Assembly: GCA_002305545.1 (NCBI GenBank)
Contig: DBRG01000010.1
Location: 39,476-71,790 of the forward strand
From: Bacteroidales bacterium UBA1374
Lineage (GTDB): Bacteria > Bacteroidota > Bacteroidia > Bacteroidales > UBA932
Reading direction: 5' to 3'
Length of the DNA stretch: 32,315 bases
Shown here: positions 24,193 to 32,315 of the stretch, one piece after another
Numbering within the stretch: position 1 is the first letter of the stretch
How the letters are laid out: each line of letters opens with the position of its first letter
Notes under the pieces: model-generated
Database searches by the model: none
The model's input: the letters and a program-made list of their open reading frames with translations, nothing else
What the model was told of the DNA's origin: nothing
Position numbers and translations under genes: made by a program

Positions 24193-24291
24193 GGGAGGTG
24201 GTAAGTAACAGAAATGTTAGATTATTTCACAACAGACTGTTTATGTGCGTGTTGTAAAATTGGGCTATTTTTCCCTACTTACCACCCTCCC
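24193..24291. repeat. MITE-like inverted-repeat unit A
   Basis: 99 bases bounded by GGGAGGTGGTAAGTA and TACTTACCACCCTCCC, inverted repeats differing by one base insertion. No coding frame inside. A similar unit follows 32 bases later. Confidence 0.65.
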
Positions 24292-24323
24292 CGGGATTTT
24301 GCCGTTTTTTGTCAATTTAAGGT

Positions 24324-24420
24324 GGAGGTAGTAAGTAGTAGTTTTGTTGGAAAACTCCGTATATGTCTGTTATTATGAAAGTTACGAGAATAAGTGCTGA
24401 TTTGATTACTTACCACCTCC
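24324..24420. repeat. MITE-like inverted-repeat unit B
   Basis: 97 bases bounded by GGAGGTAGTAAGTA and TACTTACCACCTCC (13 of 14 bases complementary). The interior partly resembles unit A (CTGTTtATGT, GTTGTaA, GGGCTATTT region). No gene inside. Confidence 0.65.
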
Positions 24421-24486
24421 CTGTCACCCTCCGAGTTTCCACCTATGTGTTTGTGTTTGCGGGCTGCCATCTGTGCGGCTACCAGG

Positions 24487-24728
24487 CACTCAACTCTGTG
24501 CTGTCGCTACCGTTGCCACCACAAAGCTCCGGGAGCTTTTTGTTGAACGCCGAGGCTCCCGGGGCTTTGTGGTGCAGAGACTCTATAACGCTGTCTTTGA
24601 GAGTGGTGCGTCAAAAGCTTATGGAGCTTATAAAAGCTGCTACGCAGCACCCATTTGATTGTTTATTGTCCCTGTGGGTCGGAGTAGCACATAATCCGCC
24701 GGTTTGTCCACAGAAACAGCCTTACATG
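24487..24728. repeat. Multibranch structured element, copy 2
   Basis: Same architecture as copy 1 at 15-269. A long hairpin at 24517-24574 pairs CACCACAAAGC with GCTTTGTGGTG and CGGGAGC with GCTCCCG, with a loop ending GCCGAG. The likely outer stem uses ACTCT (24493-24497) and AGAGT (24600-24604). GGTGCG (24605-24610), GCTTATAA (24626-24633) and GCTGCTACGCAG (24636-24647) follow. A 3' hairpin pairs CTGTGG (24672-24677) with CCACAG (24708-24713), then AAACAG and TACATG (24723-24728). Stem bases differ from copy 1 while pairing is kept. No gene overlaps it. Confidence 0.6.
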
Positions 24729-24785
24729 TGGATTGATTGACAATAATGGCTTGGAAGATGGAATCTCAGAGTGGTCTATACTGAT

Positions 24786-24947
24786 TTAGTTGTCAAACAG
24801 GGCCTTTATTTGAAATTTTATCATTTCATCCAACTGAAAGAAGTTATCATTTGACCAGATTTCAAACTCTTCGGGATTGTTGATGAATGGCAAAACATCT
24901 TGTCTGACTAACTCAATATCTGTATCGGCCAGCCGTTCTTTTAATTT
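24786..24947 (-). pseudogene. C-terminal remnant of an AbiEii-like nucleotidyltransferase toxin
   Basis: The minus strand reads LKERLADTDIELVRQDVLPF, then INNPEEFEIWSNDNFFQLDE and ends at a TAA at 24786. The WSNDxFxQLxxMIKF tail is typical of AbiEii/AbiGii type nucleotidyltransferases. Only about 53 codons remain; the frame is closed by a stop at 24948-24950, though the adjoining bases read FLVQHLK in another frame, hinting at a frameshift. The N-terminal catalytic part is gone. Confidence 0.6.
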
Positions 24948-24996
24948 TTAAATGCTGCACTAAAAAATTATTCCGGTGGTTGAATAATGGGGAGTA

Positions 24997-27084
24997 TTAA
25001 AATTTGGGGATAACAATGACAAATTCGGCATATTTTCCAACAGTAGAGTTAACGTTCATCTGGCCCTGGTGCTCCTGTACCACAATGTCAAAGCTGAGTG
25101 AAAGCCCCAGTCCGGTTCCCTGTCCTGCAGGTTTGGTGGTAAAGAACGGGTTGAAGATCTTATCGATGATTTCCGGCGGGATGCCCGTACCGTTATCCCA
25201 TATCCGTATTTCCACCGTATCTCCCAGATTTTTGGTGGTGGCGCGCAAAACGGGGAAGTAGGCGTCCTGACGTACCTTTTTCTTTTCATTAGTGGAATAG
25301 CAGGCATTGTTGATGGTATTCAGGAATACCCGGCTCAGGTCTTGCGGTACAGCGTTGACCATGCCAACTGCAGGATCGTAGTCTGCCTGGATCTTTAGGT
25401 TGAAATTGGCGTCCCGGGCCCGCATTCCATGGTATCCCAGGTTGATGTATTCGGCCAGCAACGCATTGATGTCGGTAGGTTGTTTTTCGCCAGTTTTCCC
25501 GCGGGAATGGAGCAGCATACCCTTGACGATGCTGTCAGCCCGCTTTCCATGGTCACTGATTTTCTTAGCATTATTAGTGATGTCGTCGAGAATTCCCTGC
25601 AGGTAGTCTCTATCCTTCGCCGTGAGATTTTCGGTGAGTTTATCGAGTTCTTCCCTAAGTTCGGTGGCAAGATCCACCGTGAGTTCGGCAAAGTTGTTCA
25701 CAAAATTTAGTGGGTTCTTGATCTCGTGGGCAATGCCAGCGGTGAGCTGGCCCAGCGAGGCCATTTTTTCGGATTGCACCAGCTGAGCCTGGGCGGACAC
25801 AAGTTCGTCGTTTTTCTTTCTCAGTTCGGAGGTACGCTCGTCCACTTTCTGTTCCAGAGTGCGGTTGTACTCTTCGAGTTTATCGTAGGATGCTTTCAGC
25901 TTTTCCGAAGCTTCCTTAAGGTCATTGATGGTGGAGGCAAGAGCCTTCTGCATGTATATGAACGAGTCGTTGAGCCGTCCGATCTCATCGTGCGACGTAA
26001 TATGTGGCAACTGGACATTGAAATCACCCTGGGCAAAGTTCCCGGCTGCATTGGTAAGCGTTCTCAATGGCCCGGTGATGGACCGGGCAATGAGAATGAT
26101 CACAAACAGAACAAAGGACAGACCGATCACGCAAAGAGCCACTAAATTCATTGTCAGCTTGTTGACATCGGCCATAAATTCGTCCACAGGGAACACAATA
26201 CCTACCGACCAGCCATTGGTGGGAATGGGGGCGTAGGCCAGCCAACTGAGTTTCCCGGTATTGACATTGTGGTATTCAAATTCGGCGAAGCTGGATTCTC
26301 CGCGAATCATGTTTTTCCCCACTTCCCGGAGCAAAGGCGATTTCTGGGAATCGGAAATACTGAAGATGGTCTCGTTCATGATCATTTCCCGTTTGGGATG
26401 GGTCACGATGGTTCCGTTGGAGGAAATGATATATCCGTAGCCTGTTTCGCAGATCTTTATGGAGTCCATGGCATCCTGTAACCAATCGAGGGAAACGTCC
26501 GCGGTGAGAATCGCGGTGATTTTTTTTCGGCCGTTTTCTTCTTTGTAGATGGGCACAGAATAGGTGGACATTACGGCATTACCGGCTCCCTCATCGTAGT
26601 AGGGTTCACTCCAACATGCCTTGTTCAGTTCTTTAGGGATCTGGTACCAGTCCAGGAAAAAATAGTCGTACTCAATATAACTGAAGGTAATGCCGCTGTC
26701 CGTACGACAGAAATAGGGCGAGAATTTTTTTCGGGACATGTCGTAAGCGTATGGTTCAAAGGCCAGGGTGGCTCCATACACTTCGGGGTTTGTCTCCACC
26801 ATCTGGCGTACCAGGCGGAATATTTGTTCCTGCGAAAAATCGGATGCCTCGATGGTTTTGGAGTAGTTGATGGGGATCTTCTGGACGGCGCCAAGGACTT
26901 TCTCTACCCTTAGTACGGTGGAAGCGGTGATGTCCTGAGCGTTCTTAACCAGATTCTGGTGGACTATTTTGTCTGTGATGTAATAGTTATAAGCAAAAAT
27001 GAGCAGAAAGATAATGGAGATGCTGGAGAAAACATAGAGTATTAACCTGAAGGCCAATCCCTTCTTACGCGAAAAATAGCTCAT
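24997..27084 (-). CDS. Cache-domain sensor histidine kinase
   Basis: 695-residue inner-membrane sensor kinase. TM1 is at about 13-33, followed by a double-Cache periplasmic domain (about 40-300, with DWYQIPKELNKACWSEPYYD), TM2 about 311-333, HAMP 334-385, and a coiled coil 385-440. The HisKA-type box GQLTAGIAHEIKNPLNF has phosphoacceptor His453. The ATP-binding domain shows NTINNACYS (N box), DNGTGIPPE (G1) and GTGLGLSLS (G2). No receiver domain is fused and no response regulator is in the window. The start lies 5 bases after the stop of the NMT1-like lipoprotein gene, so the two form one unit and the lipoprotein may present the ligand. Confidence 0.93.
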   Translation of the reverse strand: MSYFSRKKGLAFRLILYVFSSISIIFLLIFAYNYYITDKIVHQNLVKNAQDITASTVLRVEKVLGAVQKIPINYSKTIEASDFSQEQIFRLVRQMVETNPEVYGATLAFEPYAYDMSRKKFSPYFCRTDSGITFSYIEYDYFFLDWYQIPKELNKACWSEPYYDEGAGNAVMSTYSVPIYKEENGRKKITAILTADVSLDWLQDAMDSIKICETGYGYIISSNGTIVTHPKREMIMNETIFSISDSQKSPLLREVGKNMIRGESSFAEFEYHNVNTGKLSWLAYAPIPTNGWSVGIVFPVDEFMADVNKLTMNLVALCVIGLSFVLFVIILIARSITGPLRTLTNAAGNFAQGDFNVQLPHITSHDEIGRLNDSFIYMQKALASTINDLKEASEKLKASYDKLEEYNRTLEQKVDERTSELRKKNDELVSAQAQLVQSEKMASLGQLTAGIAHEIKNPLNFVNNFAELTVDLATELREELDKLTENLTAKDRDYLQGILDDITNNAKKISDHGKRADSIVKGMLLHSRGKTGEKQPTDINALLAEYINLGYHGMRARDANFNLKIQADYDPAVGMVNAVPQDLSRVFLNTINNACYSTNEKKKVRQDAYFPVLRATTKNLGDTVEIRIWDNGTGIPPEIIDKIFNPFFTTKPAGQGTGLGLSLSFDIVVQEHQGQMNVNSTVGKYAEFVIVIPKF

Positions 27085-27089
27085 GGCGG

Positions 27090-28148
27090 TCAGTTCTTGT
27101 TAATGGGAATAAAAAACGAATTGTAGGGAGGGATCTCTTCAATCAGTCCGGCATCTTGTAACACCTTCCCGGCAAATGTATAATCCTGGGGCAAAAGCAA
27201 CTCGTTGAACTCAGTCTTCCCCCCGGGAAGATACAGGTCTTGGTAGCGGTCGAGCATCCATCCCTGATGAACCTTGTTAACAGGCAGTTTGTCTTTATGG
27301 GCATATTGCACTACGATGTCGATGGCTTCTTCCTTATGATCAAAGGCATACCTCCAACCTTCAAGCGTTGCTTTAAGAAAATCGGCACACAACTGCGGGT
27401 CGTTTTCACGCATATCGGACAAACAATAGATCCCGTCTTCCAAAAAGTTCAAGCTGAAATCTGCAAAGAAAAAGGCATTCAGGTCTTCAGGGTCATATCC
27501 CGAGTTTATGATAGTATGATATTCATCGAACCAGTTGGCAATGGTGATATCCACTCCACCTGCAAGGAACAGGTTATTGGTACTGCCAATGGGAATTATA
27601 GTGACATTCACTTTGTATTTACTAAAGAACGCCTTGGGCTGGAGTTCATAATCTGCCCAAATACCCACTCGTTTTCCTTCCATTTGGGGTATGGAATCAA
27701 TGCCGCTCGATTTTTTGGTCAGGAGCATGGCCGAGGACCGGGTTGAGGGTTGGGCAATATTGACGATATCTGTGCCCTTTGCTTTCAATTCAATCGCATT
27801 TACCAACCAGAGAGCTGCAAAATCGGCCTTCCCGGAAGAGATAAGATCCGAAGGTGTGTTGAATGGTTCATACGGAATGATCTCCAGGTTGATGCCGTAT
27901 TTTTTGTAGATGCCTTTTTCTCTGGCCACATAATATCCGGCAAACTGGGCATTGGATACCCAATAGGGCAAAAAGGTCACATTCCGCATCTTTCCCTTGT
28001 ATGCCGTGGTTTCTGTTGCCAGAGTGTCGATGCTATCCGAAGAACCGGGAGGACCGGCACTTCTGATCTTACATCCGGAAACCACGAACAGAATACACAC
28101 AAGTATAAATGCCTGAGAACGAAACGGAGTGAAAGAGTGTAATCTCAT
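27090..28148 (-). CDS. NMT1/THI5-like (SsuA-type) solute-binding lipoprotein
   Basis: 352-residue lipoprotein (MRLHSFTPFRSQAFILVCIL then VVSGC, Cys at about 24). The mature part fits NMT1/THI5/SsuA-type periplasmic binding proteins: NAQFAGYYVAREKGIYKKYG near the start, SGKADFAALWL, GKRVGIWAD, and the late LNFLEDGIYCLSDM region. Related proteins bind pyrimidine precursors of thiamin, sulfonates or similar. No ABC permease or ATPase gene is present; instead a histidine kinase follows after 5 bases. The frame extends upstream to 28358, but 28148 is chosen because it gives a proper lipoprotein signal and avoids overlap with the S41 gene. Confidence 0.85.
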   Translation of the reverse strand: MRLHSFTPFRSQAFILVCILFVVSGCKIRSAGPPGSSDSIDTLATETTAYKGKMRNVTFLPYWVSNAQFAGYYVAREKGIYKKYGINLEIIPYEPFNTPSDLISSGKADFAALWLVNAIELKAKGTDIVNIAQPSTRSSAMLLTKKSSGIDSIPQMEGKRVGIWADYELQPKAFFSKYKVNVTIIPIGSTNNLFLAGGVDITIANWFDEYHTIINSGYDPEDLNAFFFADFSLNFLEDGIYCLSDMRENDPQLCADFLKATLEGWRYAFDHKEEAIDIVVQYAHKDKLPVNKVHQGWMLDRYQDLYLPGGKTEFNELLLPQDYTFAGKVLQDAGLIEEIPPYNSFFIPINKN

Positions 28149-28225
28149 AATGGCTGTCTCTGATAAGTAGTGCTTTCTGCCAGCGTATAAAAATAAAGAA
28201 AAATCTGATATCATTGATTTCCTGA

Positions 28226-28233
28226 CAAATATA
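28226..28233 (-). promoter_or_regulatory. Putative -7 element for the binding protein/kinase operon
   Basis: TATATTTG on the minus strand, in the 134-base gap after the S41 gene and 78 bases before the start at 28148. No good -33 box. Confidence 0.35.
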
Positions 28234-28282
28234 ATTAAGCACTTTAAGTTCCTCGACTGTCTGGAAGAAAACCATGAAACGC

Positions 28283-30379
28283 TCATCCTTTCCGTACAAT
28301 TTTGCGTGAAAGTATTATTCCGGTAAGGATAGCTAAAACTACCAGAGAGATCACCCATGGAGATAAGATAATTGAGAGTTGGCTCCGGAAAGGATTCTTG
28401 CCCAGGTATTTCCCCTCAGAGATTAAATCCAGCGTTTCACTAAGGATGATATCTTCTTCTGAAATATAGTATTCCTCATAGGATAAAGGGATTTCATAAT
28501 CGGGCAATAATCCACGTCCTGCAGGCACTCGATTATTAACTGTTTCATCAAAGACTTCCTTTACTAAGGGGATTCTAACTTGAATCCCGGAGTTTGGGAG
28601 TCGTATGTCCACAAATTTATTTGCTGTCATATAATGATATCCTGTTGGCGTTTCTCTGCCTACCGTCACCGCCCTATGATTGCGAACAAGGAATGCAGGG
28701 AAGTATGTGGCAGCCGAGACTGTTTCTTCTCCCGTAAGAATATAAAGATTTCCGGCATAATTAATCGTAGGATTAGGTTCTATTCGATTTAGCCAATGAT
28801 TTTTTGAATAATAACCATCTCGTCCGTTGAATGTCTCGAATTCGGAAAAAAGAACAGCATCTTCAGGACAATTGGTTGAATACTTGAAACTATGATACGT
28901 CCCGTTACTGTTGACCTTCTGATATGAATCTAGCTTCACTGGTTTTTTAGAAATAAAATATGAAAGGAGTTCTGCAAGAACCTGCTCGTCACCGCCAGGA
29001 TTGTTTCTAAGATCTATAATCATGTTTTGAACTGAGGAGCACGCTTGCAAAGAATCTGCAATTTCTTCTAATTGGGTTTGATTCAACTTAAATGTATATA
29101 AAGAGAACAGGACCACATCGTTTCTTAATCTTTCGAAGTTATAATCATTTTGCAGACTTTTTGTTCTATTGCTATGATAGGATATATTGTTTGAAACGGT
29201 TGGGATACGTTCCTCTGTATTTCTGGGAATCCAATGATCTTTGAATTCACTTCCATCGGTAAAAACGATTATTTGGTTTTGAAGTGTATGAACTTCACTT
29301 CCGTAAAGATAATTCCAGGCTGTCAGTCCGCTGATATCGCGGGAGCTGCAACTTTTTTCATCAAAAAGATTTTGCATGCTCTTTGCGCGTTTTATCAACT
29401 CCTTTGCATCTATGCCATTGATAGACGTAATTGTTTTTCGAAGATACTTGCCAAGATCTTTTGTAACACAAGTCACGAACAATGAATCATTCAAAAATCC
29501 GGCATAAAGATGAGGTACCAGGAATTTCCCATAAGCATTTGGGAAATGAGTCAGAACCTTCAAATGAGAATCATGAATATAATCAGACGCCGTGGATGAC
29601 CGGACAAGATAGAAAAAGTCAATATAGCTTATTTCTTGCTGTAACTTTGCCATAACTCCTGCTTCAAAGGCATCAGCTTGCCCGGGTGTCAAGATTGATC
29701 CTAATGATGGATAGCATTCCTTATATGCGTCGAAGAGAATCTGAATGTCTTCCAAAGCTTGAGAAGATGTCAACGTATCCGGGGTAATGAATTCCCGAGG
29801 AGCAATAAATGTCGTTTGCAGGCCAAATGGTGTCATAGGATCAATTGGATCCATTCGATTAGAGCAAAAAGACACCGCTATATGAGGAACATTAATTTTC
29901 TTATAGTCGTACCCGACCGTTCCAATAGTATCTCCTTTATGTATTATCATCCCGGTTTTAAAGATTGTATCACCTCTAAGACCATCCACACGAATCCTAT
30001 TCCCATCAGATGATTTGATGGTTATACTTCCGGACAAATATTTGTACGGCACTTCGACCTTTTCATGAGACGCAATAATTTCTGCAATCTTTTCATTTAT
30101 ACTACCTATTTTAATATCCCAGTATTTTAAAGATGAACGTGAGTTCCAGGATAAAATTGAAACATTTCTTATGACGCCATCTATGGGAGCAACTACAATT
30201 GTTCCTTCAGCCGCCGAAAGAAATAAAGCATCAAAATTTAATTCATCACCTATGTACTGCTGCGGTTTGTATAGGATTCCTTCTCCCGCAGATGATCCAC
30301 AAATTGGCCATAAGGCTTGAGCAAAAGATGTAAACGATAGCTCCAAAAAAAGAATAAAGCAAAAGAGAAATGTTTTCAT
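28283..30379 (-). CDS. S41-like protease with N-terminal degenerate M23-like domain
   Basis: 698-residue exported protein (signal MKTFLFCFILFLELSFTSFAQ) with a C-terminal membrane anchor (about 668-690, PWVISLVVLAILTGIIL). Residues about 30-195 resemble a LytM/M23 domain (GTIVVAPIDGVIRNVS, HKGDTIGTVGYDY) but the zinc HLH motif reads HIA, so it is unlikely to be catalytic. The C-terminal part is S41/tail-specific protease-like: NMIIDLRNNPGGDEQVLAELL and ILTGEETVSAATYFPA with a candidate Ser nucleophile, then VGRETPTGYHY; the general base is not assigned. AT-rich relative to core genes. The frame extends to 30424 into the neighbouring gene; 30379 is chosen for its signal peptide (30385 is also possible). 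Confidence 0.72.
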   Translation of the reverse strand: MKTFLFCFILFLELSFTSFAQALWPICGSSAGEGILYKPQQYIGDELNFDALFLSAAEGTIVVAPIDGVIRNVSILSWNSRSSLKYWDIKIGSINEKIAEIIASHEKVEVPYKYLSGSITIKSSDGNRIRVDGLRGDTIFKTGMIIHKGDTIGTVGYDYKKINVPHIAVSFCSNRMDPIDPMTPFGLQTTFIAPREFITPDTLTSSQALEDIQILFDAYKECYPSLGSILTPGQADAFEAGVMAKLQQEISYIDFFYLVRSSTASDYIHDSHLKVLTHFPNAYGKFLVPHLYAGFLNDSLFVTCVTKDLGKYLRKTITSINGIDAKELIKRAKSMQNLFDEKSCSSRDISGLTAWNYLYGSEVHTLQNQIIVFTDGSEFKDHWIPRNTEERIPTVSNNISYHSNRTKSLQNDYNFERLRNDVVLFSLYTFKLNQTQLEEIADSLQACSSVQNMIIDLRNNPGGDEQVLAELLSYFISKKPVKLDSYQKVNSNGTYHSFKYSTNCPEDAVLFSEFETFNGRDGYYSKNHWLNRIEPNPTINYAGNLYILTGEETVSAATYFPAFLVRNHRAVTVGRETPTGYHYMTANKFVDIRLPNSGIQVRIPLVKEVFDETVNNRVPAGRGLLPDYEIPLSYEEYYISEEDIILSETLDLISEGKYLGKNPFRSQLSIILSPWVISLVVLAILTGIILSRKIVRKG

Positions 30380-30408
30380 AATCATGGAAAAGCAGTACTT
30401 TTCTACAG

Positions 30409-31674
30409 TTAAGCTGTCAGCCACCTCCAGATGGGAATAACCTCAATAGTGTGGCCATCCACTTCCAGAGTCTGTTCCTGGTCTTTAGTCACAATGACTA
30501 ATTTTTTACAATCCAGTACTTTAGTTATTTTTATCAAAGAGTCAACCTCCCGGTTGTAAGTATTCAGACTGCTGTCAAGCTTGTAGCACACCTGAATAGC
30601 CAACGATGCTTCCGGAACATAAAAATCAACTTCATGATTTTTGTGGTAATAAAAAACAGCATCCTCCCTGCCATATTTCCTGATCAGACTGACTGCAACC
30701 AGGTTTTCAAGCAAGGCAGTGTTGCCATCCAGCAGAAACAGGTTAAGCAATCCATTATCCAGGAAATAATATTTAGGATTGGTCTCTTTATTGACTAGTT
30801 TGCCTTCAATATTTTGGATAGAAAGTAAGAGCCATGCATCTTTAGCGTATTCTATGTAATTGATGATCGTGTTTGTGGTTACTTTTGCTCCGGTAGCAGT
30901 AACAATATTCGCAATCCGGTTAAACGACAAGGGTCGGCCAACACTTTCTGCAATTTTATAAAACATGACACGCAGCGCAAAGCTGTTTGAAATAGTATTA
31001 CGAGCTATTATATCGCCTAAAAAAACTTTTTGATATATACTGGTTAGATAATTCCGCTTGACAGTAAAGTGAACTCCTTCCGGAAATCCTCCAAAAAAGA
31101 AGTAATCCTCGAATTGTCTCATGAGTCTGGCTTTTGCCTCTGTTGACATATGCATTTTTTCGTGATAACTTACTCCCTTGGCAATTAAAAACTCTTTAAA
31201 ACTATATGGATACACCTCTATAGAAACAAACCGGCCTCCCAGGGTGGTTTGAATATCCTTGCTGAGCATCCTGGCATTGCTCCCTGTTATGTAAACTTTA
31301 TGACCGGTATCGGCTAATCTGCGTGCAAATTTTTCCCACCCTTCAATATTCTGTATTTCATCTAAAAATAAAACTGGTTTTTTACCATAAAGCTCTAAAT
31401 GAATTTCCAGTAATGAATTCAGATCAGGAGCGACCATACCTATGAGTCGTTCATCTTCAAAGTTGATATAGAGTATTTGGTTCCATCCTGTGCCGATCTT
31501 CAGCAACTCCTGCATATGCTGATAAAGCAGGAATGATTTACCAGCCCTGCGAATTCCTGTAAATACATAATTGCCATACTCTTCAAACAGGAATTCTCTT
31601 GGAATGACTTTATATTTTGTAACCTCTTCGCGTGCATCTGCAAGCACTGTTTTTAATATGTCTTTGCTAATCAT
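30409..31674 (-). CDS. AAA_14 / DUF4143 family ATPase
   Basis: 421-residue P-loop ATPase of the AAA_14-DUF4143 group, very common in Bacteroidales with no assigned function. Walker A GIRRAGKS (40-47), Walker B VLFLDEIQNIEGWEKF from residue 101, sensor-like YITGSNARML, and the GRFVSIEVYPYSFKEFL segment. The C-terminal DUF4143 domain has NTIINYIEYAKDAWLL and the nuclease-like pattern HKNHEVDFYV found in this family. It is complete and sits in an AT-rich accessory region. Confidence 0.9.
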   Translation of the reverse strand: MISKDILKTVLADAREEVTKYKVIPREFLFEEYGNYVFTGIRRAGKSFLLYQHMQELLKIGTGWNQILYINFEDERLIGMVAPDLNSLLEIHLELYGKKPVLFLDEIQNIEGWEKFARRLADTGHKVYITGSNARMLSKDIQTTLGGRFVSIEVYPYSFKEFLIAKGVSYHEKMHMSTEAKARLMRQFEDYFFFGGFPEGVHFTVKRNYLTSIYQKVFLGDIIARNTISNSFALRVMFYKIAESVGRPLSFNRIANIVTATGAKVTTNTIINYIEYAKDAWLLLSIQNIEGKLVNKETNPKYYFLDNGLLNLFLLDGNTALLENLVAVSLIRKYGREDAVFYYHKNHEVDFYVPEASLAIQVCYKLDSSLNTYNREVDSLIKITKVLDCKKLVIVTKDQEQTLEVDGHTIEVIPIWRWLTA

Positions 31675-31700
31675 TCTGTGTTTTTGTTTTATCTATTGAA

Positions 31701-31708
31701 CAAAAATA
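31701..31708 (-). promoter_or_regulatory. Putative -7 element upstream of the AAA_14 gene
   Basis: TATTTTTG on the minus strand, 26 bases before the start codon. The nearest TTG is too far (25-base spacing), so only the -7 box is supported. Confidence 0.35.
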
Positions 31709-31833
31709 AGCATTTTTTATTTAATCCATAAAACAAAATGTTCTTGATCCAAATTTCTAATACATGTTTTATTACGCAAATGAAACGTGGCGCTCAACAA
31801 GCCGGATGTTGATACATGGTGTAAATCCAATTC

Positions 31834-32315
31834 CTATAACTGATTTACAAACTCCTGGAATAGCAGTACCTTTTCTGCATTGGATTGCTTAAATAAAAGG
31901 TGCGAAAAATCACGGTATTTCTTTTTGAGGTCGGTTTTTTCAACAACTTGTGATAAAGCGGTTTTTAGTTCTTCTTTTGTGTGAACATTATGCTTAACAG
32001 ACAGGTACTGATAGTCCGGATCAGTTTGTCCCAAGAGGAACATGGCATCGTAAAAATCACGTCCTTTTTGTCTTGTAAGTAAAGCCGACAGTTTCATGGC
32101 GCACAGGATCGAATCGGGAGGGACAGGGGACGGAAAGAAAAAACCGGCACGCCGAATAAAAACAACTTTAGGCGTGTACCTGAAACCCTGATCCTGGCTT
32201 TCAACTTTGATCAGAAAACGCTCCTCTTTGTGTCCTGATAATCCAAGATTGTACAACAATTCAGGAAAATAAAAGTTACGCCTGAAAGCTGTTAATTTTT
32301 CGAAATCACGATCTC
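31834..32315 (-). CDS. AbiEii/AbiGii-type nucleotidyltransferase toxin (partial, runs off window)
   Basis: C-terminal part, about 160 codons, of an AbiEii-like toxin; the frame is open to the window end (reading DRDFEKLTAFRRNFYF there). Family features are FLIKVESQDQGFRY and MKLSALLTRQKGRDFYDAMFLL. AbiEii toxins are nucleotidyltransferases that in type IV toxin-antitoxin systems are held in check by AbiEi, normally encoded just upstream, i.e. beyond the window. The catalytic N-terminal motifs are outside, so activity cannot be judged. The C-terminus differs from the remnant at 24786-24947, so these are different subfamilies. Confidence 0.75.
   Translation of the reverse strand, partial: DRDFEKLTAFRRNFYFPELLYNLGLSGHKEERFLIKVESQDQGFRYTPKVVFIRRAGFFFPSPVPPDSILCAMKLSALLTRQKGRDFYDAMFLLGQTDPDYQYLSVKHNVHTKEELKTALSQVVEKTDLKKKYRDFSHLLFKQSNAEKVLLFQEFVNQL

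Noticed and set aside
24192..24420. CRISPR array
   Set aside because: Only two inverted-repeat units with about 98-base size and no direct repeat/spacer periodicity; no cas genes.
24363..24740. 125-codon open frame on the plus strand
   Set aside because: It crosses an inverted-repeat unit and the structured element; no domain and no consistent coding signal.
28149..28358. N-terminal extension of the binding-protein open frame
   Set aside because: It would bury the lipoprotein signal and overlap the S41 gene; start 28148 gives a normal signal peptide.

Overview
The window reads as a chromosome segment of a Bacteroidales-type bacterium (phylum Bacteroidota). Three things point there. Several upstream regions carry the phylum's -7 promoter element TAnnTTTG, twice with a TTTG/TTG box exactly 19 bases upstream. 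Shine-Dalgarno sequences are weak. The gene families are typical: GH92 and GH2 secreted hydrolases, a DUF6057 membrane protein, a phosphoesterase/PQQ-propeller lipoprotein, AAA_14/DUF4143 ATPase and AbiEii. Species cannot be told from sequence alone.

Layout. 1-300: a gene-free structured element (copy 1) and the rpmA terminator. 327-926 (-): ribosomal proteins L27 and L21. 1095-7646 (+): a tight operon of ATPase, Sir2 deacylase, FAD/Fe-S D-lactate dehydrogenase-like protein and phosphoesterase/propeller lipoprotein; its last gene overlaps purL tail to tail. 7615-12643 (-): NTPase/kinase, rhaD and purL in one short-gap operon. 12674-15867 (-): a DUF362 ferredoxin coupled to a diverged GH92 protein. 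15941-16162 (+): a DUF2007 protein. 16155-18183 (-): a secreted GH2 beta-glucuronidase-like enzyme behind the truncated tail of a Gfo/Idh/MocA oxidoreductase gene. 18187-19521: an AT-rich island with two coupled unknown genes (lipoprotein and small membrane protein), bounded by a 13-base inverted repeat. 19522-20561 (-): tRNA-Val(GAC) followed at once by an intact oxidoreductase that closely matches the truncated tail. 20611-24100 (-): DUF6057 membrane protein and a heme-motif/TolB-like lipoprotein. 24101-24996: a gene-free stretch with two MITE-like repeats, a second copy of the structured element and an AbiEii remnant. 24997-28148 (-): an NMT1/THI5-like binding lipoprotein plus a Cache histidine kinase. 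28283-32315 (-): AT-rich accessory genes, namely an S41-like protease with a degenerate M23 domain, an AAA_14/DUF4143 ATPase and a partial AbiEii toxin.

How genes fit together. Core translation (L21/L27, tRNA-Val) and purine synthesis (purL) are interleaved with carbohydrate genes (rhaD, GH92, GH2, oxidoreductase), redox genes (D-LDH-like, DUF362) and envelope lipoproteins. Accessory material clusters at 18.2-19.5 kb and 24.1-32.3 kb. The most interesting signals are the two copies of a multibranch structured element whose stems differ by compensating changes, the two-gene AT-rich cassette lodged beside a partly duplicated oxidoreductase gene, and the binding-protein/histidine-kinase pair without a response regulator. 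Functions below come from motif reading only; no database search was run.
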